Shown here: in pieces, positions 9,033 through 16,657 of the stretch | Layout of the letters: each line of letters begins with the position of its first letter | How positions within the stretch are numbered: position 1 is the stretch's first letter | From: CAZNUM01 sp964539305 | Lineage (GTDB): Bacteria; Fidelibacterota; Marinisomatia; Marinisomatales; TCS55 | NCBI GenBank assembly: GCA_964539305.1 | Contig: CAZIIM010000028.1 | Span: 1-25,539, forward strand | Direction: 5' to 3' | Length of the DNA stretch: 25,539 nucleotides | The notes under the pieces: model-generated | The model's database searches: none | What the model saw: the letters and a program-made list of their open reading frames with translations, nothing else | What the model was told of the DNA's origin: nothing | Position numbers and translations under genes: made by a program

Positions 9033-9073
9033 GTAAAAAGAAAACCCCTTTTAACAAGGGGTTTTCTTTTTAC
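9033..9073. terminator. Bidirectional intrinsic terminator, perfect 18-bp stem
   Basis: Positions 9033-9050 and 9056-9073 are exact reverse complements around a 5-nt loop (TTAAC). The stem core AACCCCTT/AAGGGGTT is flanked by A-rich and T-rich arms, so both strands give a hairpin followed by U-rich RNA. It sits between two converging genes (ends at 9012 and 9102) and can terminate both. Confidence 0.9.
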
Positions 9074-9101
9074 ATCTGCTTTTTTTGTTTATGCGATATA
9101 A

Positions 9102-9698
9102 CTAACTAGCGACCAGGGATCCCACGAACATCTCCACCGCCCCGATATGTTCATACGTCTCTGTGTGTGGAACGACCTTAAAATCCTCCGGACCTATCTT
9201 TAAACGGTCGTAGGCCTGACGACTCAGCAATAAATAAGATGTTATTCCTGTGGCCTCCCGCACCCGATTCTTCATCATCCGGTGTGCCAAGATTACATCC
9301 GGTCCCAAAATCTCACTCCGATCCCCAAACTGTCGAAGGATGAATTCACCGTAATGGAGAAAAATTTTAAGATCCAAGCTGGATACATTGGCACAAGCAG
9401 TACACCCACAGGGAGGATCGATCTGCATTGCTGCCATTTCATCGGAAAAGGCCTGGTACAGTTTCTTGATTTGAGCCAGGAGATCCTTTTTATTGGAGAC
9501 ATCCTTTTCTGCCACAAAACAGAGAATGGCATCACCTTGAAAATTGGAAATCTGCAGTGGTTTTGAAATGGAGGCCAATTGAGCTTCAAATAAAGCTTCA
9601 ATAATGTGCTGGGCGTGGTCCAGTTCTGACTTTGTCAGGAAAATGGTATAACCGGAAATATCCGTAATAATGAAATAACCCTTTTGTACTTCTGCCAT
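9102..9698 (-). CDS. DUF2652 protein, class III nucleotidyl-cyclase-like
   Basis: 198 residues, cytoplasmic. The opening GYFIITDISGYT and the later FQGDAIL match the two metal-binding Asp positions of class III adenylyl/guanylyl cyclase domains (D13 and D56), and LDLKIFLHYGEF plus GPDVILAHRMMKN are recognisable DUF2652 blocks. A C-x-C-x2-C triad (C97, C99, C102) lies between the two halves and may bind metal. The family is annotated as unknown function; a true cyclase activity is not established, and the purine-specifying Lys/Asp pair of genuine cyclases is not evident to me. GGAG lies 9 nt upstream of the ATG. The gene converges on the secreted-protein gene and shares its terminator. Confidence 0.82.
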   Translation of the reverse strand: MAEVQKGYFIITDISGYTIFLTKSELDHAQHIIEALFEAQLASISKPLQISNFQGDAILCFVAEKDVSNKKDLLAQIKKLYQAFSDEMAAMQIDPPCGCTACANVSSLDLKIFLHYGEFILRQFGDRSEILGPDVILAHRMMKNRVREATGITSYLLLSRQAYDRLKIGPEDFKVVPHTETYEHIGAVEMFVGSLVAS

Positions 9699-10008
9699 CT
9701 TGTTTTTCTCCGAAAAAGAAGGGTATAATATATCTCATTTCGAGACATTTCCGTTCCATTTTCTTTTAATTTGTCCGCTGGACGCGTACTATGATTTTGG
9801 CAGGCGATTCATTTCACTTAACCAGGACCAACTCTTCAACCATAGGTTCATTCATTCCATCGAATTTAGAAGCACATTGTTAGAATTGGATTAGAAATAA
9901 CAATGGGATCCATCTATGAGCGTATGGCAAGTGATACAGTAATCACGCGAAATACCTGAAGACCAGGTTGAACATTTATTTCTACCTTTATTTTACCCAG
10001 TTGCCATG
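9699..10008. other. Intergenic region, no supported gene
   Basis: A 64-codon + strand frame at 9700-9894 has no ribosome binding site, an unnatural Phe-, His- and Ile-rich composition, and no recognisable family, so it is not called. No convincing RNA gene or repeat is seen. An AT-rich stretch (9723-9735) may hold the promoter of the DUF2652 gene on the - strand, but no clear box pair could be set. Confidence 0.4.
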
Positions 10009-10039
10009 AAAAAAGCCCTGATTATGTCAGGGCTTTTTT
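10009..10039 (-). terminator. Intrinsic terminator after tRNA-Asn
   Basis: AAAAAAGCCCTG (10009-10020) and CAGGGCTTTTTT (10028-10039) form a 12-bp stem with a 7-nt loop. On the - strand it starts 5 nt after the tRNA 3' end and closes with a T run. Confidence 0.85.
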
Positions 10040-10044
10040 ATGAG

Positions 10045-10116
10045 CTCCGGAGGAGGGACTCGAACCCCCAACCTAGTGGTTAACAGCCACCCGCTCTACC
10101 ATTGAGCTACTCCGGA
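10045..10116 (-). tRNA. tRNA-Asn (anticodon GTT)
   Basis: A full 72-nt cloverleaf folds on the - strand: acceptor TCCGGAG/CTCCGGA, D arm GCTC-AATGGTA-GAGC, anticodon arm GGTGG-CTGTTAA-CCACT with GTT at the anticodon, 5-nt variable loop, T arm GGGGG-TTCGAGT-CCCTC, discriminator G. CCA is not encoded. It lies 62 nt downstream of the symporter stop on the same strand and has its own terminator; no strong separate promoter is seen, so it may be read through from the upstream operon or from a weak promoter around a TATACT box in the gap. Confidence 0.96.
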
Positions 10117-10178
10117 TTACGTCAATACCAGTCTGAAAAGCGCGGCGAATTTAGTATAAAAAGGTTCGATTCAAAAAG

Positions 10179-12296
10179 CTACAATTCTTTATCGGCCAGT
10201 AATAGACGGTTTTTGACAAACATTCCACTTAACACCTGATTCTGGGTAATGTACACAACCCCCGGTTCCTCGTGGGGTTCTCCAATCCGCGAATGAATAG
10301 ATTTAAGTCCCCCCAGCCAGCTGCGTTTATCATATAAATAGACCAGATCACCTGGGTTTGCTTTCATTCGCTTTAAATCTTCAGAGGCTAAATGAATAAC
10401 ATCCTCATCCCCTTCCCGCAGTCTCCATTCCACTGGTACCTTTTCACCTACTTCGTCATTGGGCTCGCCGCCCTTAAATGCCCGGCGTGCATTCGTAATG
10501 GTCGCCGTAATCAAACCATCCGTGGCTTTCTCTTCATCATATTCTACATAATGGGTCACTACCAGCGGCAGGATCAGGATTAAAGCGAGAATCATGATCA
10601 TCTGAGTCGAAAGTCCTGCCACATTAAACAGGGGTAGAAGAAATAACAGCCCTGCTACAGTTGTGAGGAAAATAAAAATTGAATTGGAGGAGGAGGACCG
10701 CTCAAATCGACCTACCACCGATCGCTGCCAGGATGTGGTCAGGCCCACAAAAACACCTACACCGCTGCATACCAGCATATTGTAAAGAGCCCGGATATAG
10801 GAGTAGGGATGAACCGGGTTCATGGTGATACCATGATCGAATGGTGCAATCAAAACACCCGGGTACCGGGCTCCCAATACCATGAGCCCGACTCCACCCA
10901 AAAAGGTGGTAATAACAGCGGCAGGGGTAAAGCGTTTCCAGAAAATCCCCAGAAAAATGGCCACCACCAATGGGGGGGTCAACGTGGAATGGAAATAGCC
11001 ATGTGCTTCGTATACCGTGGGGAAATTCTTAAATGCCAAGACAGCTAATACACCTAAGGCCGTAATCGCCACGGAACTGAATCGGGCCATTACCAGCTCC
11101 CGGTGGTCCACCTCTTCCGGTTTCCCGGCGGTGCGTTTCAGGAAGAGTTTAATAGGACGATAGACATCATTAATGAAGATGGCAGCGGTCGCGTTGATCA
11201 ACGTATCCACCGTACTCATGAGGGCGGCCGTCAGAGCAGCCATGATGAAACCGAAAACTCCCGGGTGCGCCACCACGTTCGCCACTACCACAAAAATCTG
11301 ATCGGGGGAAGTGTTGGGGGGTATAATCGAAGGACTGGCTATGGAAATAGCCTTCCCCAGCCATCCCGCATTCCCCACGACGATGGCGGAGATCGGTAAC
11401 ACCACCAGAATATTGACAGCAGCGGCTTTCCGGCCCTCATTTACGCTCCGGCAAGCCATAAAGCGCATCAGCAGCCCCTGATTCATGAATAAAAACCCAA
11501 TGGAACCGGCAATGGCATCCTGCCAGAAAATACCTACAAAATTAAAATCGGGCGGTTTATTGAAATCCGCCAGGGGGAGTTTCCATGCCGTAGGCAAGAG
11601 GCTCCAGAATGTATCAAACCCTCCCAGATAGGCCAGCCCCAGCGCAAATAACATTAAACCGGCAAATAACAAAATAAAGCCCTGCAACAGGTCGGTAAAG
11701 ATAACAGCGGTCTGTCCACCGAAAGTGATATAAATACCGGTAATGATGGCAATAACAATAATGGCACGCATGAGGGTGACATCGATTGTGGATCCCCAGA
11801 ACTGAAACGATTCGGGTAACATGGGAATTAAAGCCTTTCCCAGGGTGAGGAACCCAATACCGATGTAACCGATCATGTAAAAAAGAAGCAAAATCGTCGC
11901 TAAAAATCGTGCCGACGGGCTAAATCGTTTTTCAAAATATTCCGGAATCGATCGCACCCGGGAATACACCACAATCGGTAGCCACCCAAACATGAAGAAC
12001 GGAACAAAAAACCAGTCATTCATATAGGTCATGGTAGAGGAGATACCGTGTTCAAACCCTTTGGCCGAATACTTGACAAAGCTATGGCTACCCACACCGG
12101 TGGCAACGATGGACATGGTGATCAACCACCAAGCGAATCGCCGTCCTCCAAAGAAAAAATCCGATGTGGTGCGAGTATACCGGCCGAAATAACTGCCGAA
12201 CAGCATGATGGCAATAAAATAGACCACCATGACAATCCAGTCGGTAGAGGATCCAATGGAATGGAATGTTTGGTGCATAGCGACGCCTTCCATCAT
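10179..12296 (-). CDS. Sodium:solute symporter (SSS family) with soluble C-terminal extension
   Basis: 705 residues, inner membrane. About 13 hydrophobic segments, with the SSS-family start (D-W-I-V-M-V-VYFIAI, then a GG-RR-FAWW block near residue 50) and the GGQTAVIFTDLLQGFILL helix near residue 190. Na+-coupled uptake is expected; the substrate cannot be read from sequence. Typical family members have about 500-570 residues; here about 125 extra residues follow the last membrane helix (from about 580), rich in charge, with a PGDLVYLYDK block resembling a small beta-barrel. Its ATG overlaps the stop of the 102-residue membrane protein gene (ATGA), so the two are translationally coupled and perhaps form one transporter. 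Confidence 0.9.
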   Translation of the reverse strand: MMEGVAMHQTFHSIGSSTDWIVMVVYFIAIMLFGSYFGRYTRTTSDFFFGGRRFAWWLITMSIVATGVGSHSFVKYSAKGFEHGISSTMTYMNDWFFVPFFMFGWLPIVVYSRVRSIPEYFEKRFSPSARFLATILLLFYMIGYIGIGFLTLGKALIPMLPESFQFWGSTIDVTLMRAIIVIAIITGIYITFGGQTAVIFTDLLQGFILLFAGLMLFALGLAYLGGFDTFWSLLPTAWKLPLADFNKPPDFNFVGIFWQDAIAGSIGFLFMNQGLLMRFMACRSVNEGRKAAAVNILVVLPISAIVVGNAGWLGKAISIASPSIIPPNTSPDQIFVVVANVVAHPGVFGFIMAALTAALMSTVDTLINATAAIFINDVYRPIKLFLKRTAGKPEEVDHRELVMARFSSVAITALGVLAVLAFKNFPTVYEAHGYFHSTLTPPLVVAIFLGIFWKRFTPAAVITTFLGGVGLMVLGARYPGVLIAPFDHGITMNPVHPYSYIRALYNMLVCSGVGVFVGLTTSWQRSVVGRFERSSSSNSIFIFLTTVAGLLFLLPLFNVAGLSTQMIMILALILILPLVVTHYVEYDEEKATDGLITATITNARRAFKGGEPNDEVGEKVPVEWRLREGDEDVIHLASEDLKRMKANPGDLVYLYDKRSWLGGLKSIHSRIGEPHEEPGVVYITQNQVLSGMFVKNRLLLADKEL

Positions 12297-12601
12297 GCCC
12301 CCTTCCGCAGTTTTGCCAGGACCACCTTTAAATAAATGGCGAAACTACCGGCAATCACAATCAGGATGAATAAAACGGTACGGGGCTGGATATAATCCAT
12401 GGCCGCCAGATTCAGGAGCCCATGAATGGAAAAATACCAGACAAAGCCAAACACCAGAATCACCATCCACATTCGGTGCTTGGGACGGGAAAGGTCCAGT
12501 GCATTGGCCCGCCGGGTAATCAGGATACCCAACAGGAAGAGAATGCCTCCCAGACCATAAAGATAAATAAACGGGAGCCAGGCATGTTCAAAGGGTAACA
12601 T
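12293..12601 (-). CDS. Small three-helix membrane protein, possible symporter partner
   Basis: 102 residues with three predicted membrane helices (about 10-27, 43-66 and 74-95) and a basic cytoplasmic loop containing RR and RPKHR. I do not recognise a named family. Its ATG overlaps the HIT gene stop by one base (TAATG), and its own TGA overlaps the symporter start (ATGA), so synthesis in proportion with the symporter is likely. Small accessory subunits are known for some SSS transporters, but this sequence does not show the DUF4212 pattern I know. Role as a subunit is inference. Confidence 0.78.
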   Translation of the reverse strand: MLPFEHAWLPFIYLYGLGGILFLLGILITRRANALDLSRPKHRMWMVILVFGFVWYFSIHGLLNLAAMDYIQPRTVLFILIVIAGSFAIYLKVVLAKLRKGA

Positions 12602-13110
12602 TAAGATTTGTCTCCTAGTTGAAATTTATCGAAGTGTGGTTTCAGGCTGTCGTAGCATTCCTGTAAGCCTTCTACCTGGACTTTTGCATGACCGATGACG
12701 GGCATGAAATTCGTATCTCCCGTCCACCGGGGAACCAGGTGGAAATGAATATGTTCTTCGATTCCCGCCCCGGCGACACTGCCAATATTGGCTCCGAAGT
12801 TAAACCCCTGAGCCCGCATTTCCTTCTCAATCACCGCCATGCTGAAATCGGCCAATACCATAATCTCCTGAAGGCACTCCGCTTTCAAATCCCCCGTCCG
12901 ATCCACATGTTCGTAAGGTGCAATCATGAGATGCCCGTTGTTGTAGGGAAAAAGATTCATGAGAACAAAAGCTTGCTTCCCACGGTAAAGGACGAGATTA
13001 TCCCGGTCTTTCGTATCTTGACTCTTAACACAGAAGATACACTCTTTTTCCTTATCGGCCCGGATGTACTCAATCCGCCAGGGGGCCCAGAGTTTGGATA
13101 ATTCACCCAC
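12601..13110 (-). CDS. HIT-family nucleotide hydrolase/phosphorylase
   Basis: 169 residues, cytoplasmic. It carries the ECIFC zinc-type pair near residue 24, the NNGHLMIAPYEHV block near residue 57, and the histidine triad EEHIHFHLVPRW near residue 120. This arrangement fits bacterial HIT proteins of the Ap4A phosphorylase/hydrolase-like group, which act on dinucleoside polyphosphates or nucleoside phosphoramidates. Start is a GTG 14 nt after the EF-G-like stop; no clear Shine-Dalgarno is present, but no other start would keep the conserved LWAPWRIEYI opening. Second gene of the EF-G-like operon. Confidence 0.92.
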   Translation of the reverse strand: MGELSKLWAPWRIEYIRADKEKECIFCVKSQDTKDRDNLVLYRGKQAFVLMNLFPYNNGHLMIAPYEHVDRTGDLKAECLQEIMVLADFSMAVIEKEMRAQGFNFGANIGSVAGAGIEEHIHFHLVPRWTGDTNFMPVIGHAKVQVEGLQECYDSLKPHFDKFQLGDKS

Positions 13111-13124
13111 GTAAAAGGCTGCCT

Positions 13125-15209
13125 TTAATCTTCTTCCTTGGCTGCTTTACTTTCAGCAATAATTTTTTGTTCCATATCCCGCGGCACTTCCTCATAGTGG
13201 CTGAACGATTCGGAATGGATACCGCGGCCCCCTGTGAGCGACCGGATGGTTGTAGAATACTGGTATAGTTCGCTCTGAGGTAGCTGAGCCCGGATGACCT
13301 GGAAAGATCCTTCCGTACTCATACCCATGATCTTCCCCCGGCGGCTGGAAATATCTCCCATAACATCGCCCATGTATTCTTCCGGGACCCGCACTTCCAC
13401 ATTCAGGATCGGTTCCAACAGGCAGGGCTGGGCTGACAAAAAAGCTTCCTTGAAGGCCTCTTTTCCCGCAATTTGAAAGGCAATGTCCTTGGAATCAACC
13501 GGATGCTGTTTTCCATCGTAGAATTCCACTTTCAGGTCTACTACCCTGTAACCTGCCAGAATGCCTTCCTCACAGGCTGCATTAACCCCTTTTTCCACGG
13601 AAGGGACGAAAACCCGATCCACATTTTGTCCAACCAAGGATTCAGTAAATTCCACCCCTTCCCCCCGTTTTTTCGGTTCTACCCGCATCCAGACTTCTGC
13701 AAACTGACCGGCGCCCCCGGACTGCTTCTTATGACGATATTTGGAGGAACCCTTTTTCTTGATGGTTTCCCGGTAGGGAATTCGGGGTTTAAAGGTTTCC
13801 ACATCCACGTTAAAGCGGCGCTTTAGACGGGAGAGACTTACCTGGAGATGTAATTCCCCCTGACCGGATATGACTGTCTGTTTTAATTCCGGATCCACAT
13901 GATAAACAAACGTCGGATCTTCTTCGTGTAACGTTGCCAGACCCGTGGCAATTTTTTCTTCATCTCCTTTGGCCTTGGAACGTATACCAATATGAATATT
14001 GGAATTGGGGTACTGAACCCCTGGAATTTCCACCTGGCGGCTCTGGGAGCAGAGGGTATTCCCGGTATGGGTATCTTTCAGTTTCACCACTGCCCCGATA
14101 TCGCCCGCATTCATGGAATTAATACTGATTCTGTTTTTTCCATTCATGAGAAACATCTGACCAAACCGTTCACTTTTCCCCCGGGAACTGTTGTACAGGT
14201 CCATCCCGGCCGTGACTTTACCGGAGTAGATCCGGAAAAAGGAGAGATCACCCACATGGGGTTCACTGATGGTTTTGAAGATATAAACGACAGGGTCTTT
14301 GCTGTCCAGGGCGAGTTCCACTTCTTCACCGGAGGGAATCGCCCGGGCCTTGACAGCCTTTCGGTCCACGGGTGAGGCGCCGTATTTGGCAATAAAGTCC
14401 ATCAAGCGCGAAACACCTACATTCTGGATGGCCGCTGTACAAAACAAGGGAATGAAACTTTGATTCTGAAGCGCATGGTGTAACCCACCCCGCATTTCTT
14501 CTTCCGATAAATTCCCCTGGTCGAAAAACTTTTCTAACAGGGTATCATCCGATTCAGCCACATATTCTATTAAAGCCTCATGAAGCTGATTCACTTTATC
14601 CTTCCACGCCTCTGGAAGGTCAGACTCGGTATATTTCCCACTCCCGTCGGTGGAGAAAGTCATGAGTTTTTGGCGCAAGACATCGATCACCTGATTAAAT
14701 CCCGGACCGGCATTAACCGGTAACTGCATGGGAAGTACATTATTGCCAAAATGATTTTTGGCGTTTTCCAGAATTTCATCGAATTTGGTGTGTTCCCGGT
14801 CCATGCCGTTCACCACCAGAACCCGCGGCAGATTAAATTGATCGGCAAAGCGCCAGACCCGTTCGGTTCCCACTTCAATCCCGTTAACGGCGTGGACCAC
14901 AACCACAACCATATCAGAAACGGAGATGGAGGAAAGAGCTTCACCGGTAAAGTCAGCATACCCCGGAGTGTCAATAAAATTAAACTTTTTTTCCAGCCAT
15001 TCTACGTGAAGCGGCGTGGAATGGATAGAAATTTGGCGATCATGTTCATCATGGTGATAATCTGAAACGGTCGTCCCCGCCTCCACCGAGCCAATCCGAT
15101 TCACTTCTCCACCACAGGCCAACATGGCTTCACTGAGGATTGTTTTCCCGGAAGCTCCATGTCCCACCATCGCAAAATTCCGAATGTCAGCAGAGAGAAA
15201 TTCTTTCAT
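13125..15209 (-). CDS. EF-G-like translation-factor GTPase, non-canonical paralogue
   Basis: 694 residues with all five EF-G domains: G domain (1 to about 265), barrel II (about 300-390), III, IV (about 476-600) and V with the RRGKIMGM stretch. P-loop GHGASGKT (16-23) and DTPG are intact. The P-loop is of the EF-G-like (FusA2-type) form rather than GHIDAGKT, and no rpsL, rpsG or tuf lies beside it, so it is not the housekeeping fusA. The base-recognition motif reads NGMD (134-137) instead of NKMD. Start ATG is preceded by AAAGGGG about 7 nt upstream. First gene after a candidate promoter at 15278-15307; HIT, small membrane protein and symporter follow. Role in translation (ribosome rescue, back-translocation or recycling) is not established for this subgroup. 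Confidence 0.9.
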   Translation of the reverse strand: MKEFLSADIRNFAMVGHGASGKTILSEAMLACGGEVNRIGSVEAGTTVSDYHHDEHDRQISIHSTPLHVEWLEKKFNFIDTPGYADFTGEALSSISVSDMVVVVVHAVNGIEVGTERVWRFADQFNLPRVLVVNGMDREHTKFDEILENAKNHFGNNVLPMQLPVNAGPGFNQVIDVLRQKLMTFSTDGSGKYTESDLPEAWKDKVNQLHEALIEYVAESDDTLLEKFFDQGNLSEEEMRGGLHHALQNQSFIPLFCTAAIQNVGVSRLMDFIAKYGASPVDRKAVKARAIPSGEEVELALDSKDPVVYIFKTISEPHVGDLSFFRIYSGKVTAGMDLYNSSRGKSERFGQMFLMNGKNRISINSMNAGDIGAVVKLKDTHTGNTLCSQSRQVEIPGVQYPNSNIHIGIRSKAKGDEEKIATGLATLHEEDPTFVYHVDPELKQTVISGQGELHLQVSLSRLKRRFNVDVETFKPRIPYRETIKKKGSSKYRHKKQSGGAGQFAEVWMRVEPKKRGEGVEFTESLVGQNVDRVFVPSVEKGVNAACEEGILAGYRVVDLKVEFYDGKQHPVDSKDIAFQIAGKEAFKEAFLSAQPCLLEPILNVEVRVPEEYMGDVMGDISSRRGKIMGMSTEGSFQVIRAQLPQSELYQYSTTIRSLTGGRGIHSESFSHYEEVPRDMEQKIIAESKAAKEED

Positions 15210-15277
15210 TATTGTTCCCCTTTAGTTCAGTCATTCTATGCTTAGTTTTTTCTGTCAGGGACAGGATAAAGAGTTCA

Positions 15278-15307
15278 ATTGTAACCCCAGGGCGGGATTT
15301 GAAACAA
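15278..15307 (-). promoter_or_regulatory. Candidate promoter for the EF-G-like operon
   Basis: On the - strand TTGTTT (15307-15302) and TACAAT (15283-15278) are separated by 18 bp, in the 103-bp gap between the 93-residue gene and the EF-G-like start. This is the widest gap in the - strand gene chain, which supports an internal promoter here. Confidence 0.35.
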
Positions 15308-15312
15308 GCGAA

Positions 15313-15594
15313 TTAAACTACTTTTCCCTGTCGCAAGGCCATCCCAACTTCCTCAATATAGGTTCGCAGTTTTGGGACCAGATACACATCCGACAGGTCC
15401 ATTCCTGCAAATTCCCGGGCCAGAATGCGCAAGCGTTGACCCAGGGGGCGAACTTTATTCAGGACGATATAGGTTTCATCGTTCACGGAGCAGAGCCCAC
15501 CGGTGAAATCCCCTTTCCCCTGAACCAGATTTACATCCAGTCGTTCCGCCAGTTCCTCAAACAATTCGTACAACCCATCGGTCGGTTCTGCCAT
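15313..15594 (-). CDS. Conserved-looking 93-residue protein of unknown function
   Basis: A compact soluble protein: a helical start (ELFEELAERLDV), a GGLCSVNDETYIVLNK strand region (residues about 32-47), then a helix with ILAREFAGMDLSD and a tail YLVPKLRTYIEEV. The order (N-terminal helix, beta hairpin ending in a hydrophobic strand, then a helix) resembles the ImmA/IrrE metallopeptidase core, but the helix carries ILAREFA where an HExxH would be, so no zinc site is present. That likeness is tentative. Its ATG lies 4 nt after the guanylyltransferase stop, so it is in the same operon. Confidence 0.75.
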   Translation of the reverse strand: MAEPTDGLYELFEELAERLDVNLVQGKGDFTGGLCSVNDETYIVLNKVRPLGQRLRILAREFAGMDLSDVYLVPKLRTYIEEVGMALRQGKVV

Positions 15595-15598
15595 CAGG

Positions 15599-16657
15599 TT
15601 ATAACAAATCCTTTCGATTGTGTTTTTCCAGATACTCCACCAGCTTTTTCACGTTCTCCACCTGATCCCTTGGTACAACCAGGGTGGCATCTTCCGTATT
15701 AACCACCACCAGGTTATCGGCGCCCAGAATCGCCGTAAATCGGCCGTTGGATTGAATAAAATTATTTTCCCCGTCCAGAACCAGTCCTGACCCTCTGACC
15801 ACATTATTGCCCTTCGATTTGGGAGAAATATCATAAACCGCATCCCAGGAACCCAGATCACTCCACCGGAATTCCGCCTTCACCACATAAATACGGTCAC
15901 TTTTCTCCATCAGTCCGTAATCAATGGATTCGGGATTGACCTGGTTCCAGATTGTATCGATAGACTGACCTTTGGCCAACCGTTTTCCGATTCGTTTTAA
16001 TTGATCCGCCAGGTCGGGCATATGGAGATGAATCTGGTCAAAAAATGTTGCCACATTCCAGACGAAAATGCCGCCGTTCCAGAGGAAGTCCTTACTTTTT
16101 AAAAATCGTTTGGCCAGTTCAAGGTGGGGTTTCTCGGCGAATGTTTTCACTTTGAAAGCGTTGAGATAATCCTCGGCACTGTTGGGATCAAATTGAATAT
16201 AACCGTAACCGGTGGCAGGGTAAGTCGGTTCAATGCCAATGGTAACCAGGAAAGGATTCTTCCGCGCCAGATGTTTGGCCGTATGGAGGGATTTCTCAAA
16301 TTTCCGGTGGCCCACAATCATGTGATCGGCCGGGAAAACTCCCATTACAGCATCCGGTTTCAGGTTTTGAAGGTGGAGCGCTGCCAGTCCAATACAGGGG
16401 GCCGTATTTTTCCCACTGGGTTCAGTCAGAACATTATCAGGATTGATTCCTTCAATTTCATCCCGGATAACCTGGGTCAATTCCGGGCCTGCAATAATAA
16501 AAATGTCTTCGACACACTTGATTTTTTTTAGCCGGTCAACCGTAACCTGCAACATTGGCTTGGAACCGATAATATCCAGCATTTGTTTAGGGCGTTGCCG
16601 CCGGCTGGAAGGCCAGAACCGGGTTCCCCGTCCCCCGGCCATGATCACACAATACAT
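15599..16657 (-). CDS. manC: Mannose-1-phosphate guanylyltransferase (GDP-mannose pyrophosphorylase)
   Basis: 352 residues, cytoplasmic. It makes GDP-mannose from mannose 1-phosphate and GTP for surface glycans. Visible motifs: the nucleotide-binding GGRGTRFWP with RPKQML just after, FPADHMI, FAEKP, WNGGIFVW, SIDYGLMEKS, and WSDLGSWD near residue 270. It has only the nucleotidyltransferase part plus a short left-handed helix tail, without the fused phosphomannose isomerase found in longer ManC/AlgA proteins. Start ATG directly follows the previous stop (TAAATG). The neighbouring envelope protein gene fits a cell-surface role. Symbol given by homology of function. Confidence 0.93.
   Translation of the reverse strand: MYCVIMAGGRGTRFWPSSRRQRPKQMLDIIGSKPMLQVTVDRLKKIKCVEDIFIIAGPELTQVIRDEIEGINPDNVLTEPSGKNTAPCIGLAALHLQNLKPDAVMGVFPADHMIVGHRKFEKSLHTAKHLARKNPFLVTIGIEPTYPATGYGYIQFDPNSAEDYLNAFKVKTFAEKPHLELAKRFLKSKDFLWNGGIFVWNVATFFDQIHLHMPDLADQLKRIGKRLAKGQSIDTIWNQVNPESIDYGLMEKSDRIYVVKAEFRWSDLGSWDAVYDISPKSKGNNVVRGSGLVLDGENNFIQSNGRFTAILGADNLVVVNTEDATLVVPRDQVENVKKLVEYLEKHNRKDLL

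Noticed and set aside
9700..9894. 64-codon + strand frame between DUF2652 and tRNA-Asn
   Set aside because: No ribosome binding site, unnatural composition and no recognised family; it overlaps the likely upstream region of the DUF2652 gene.
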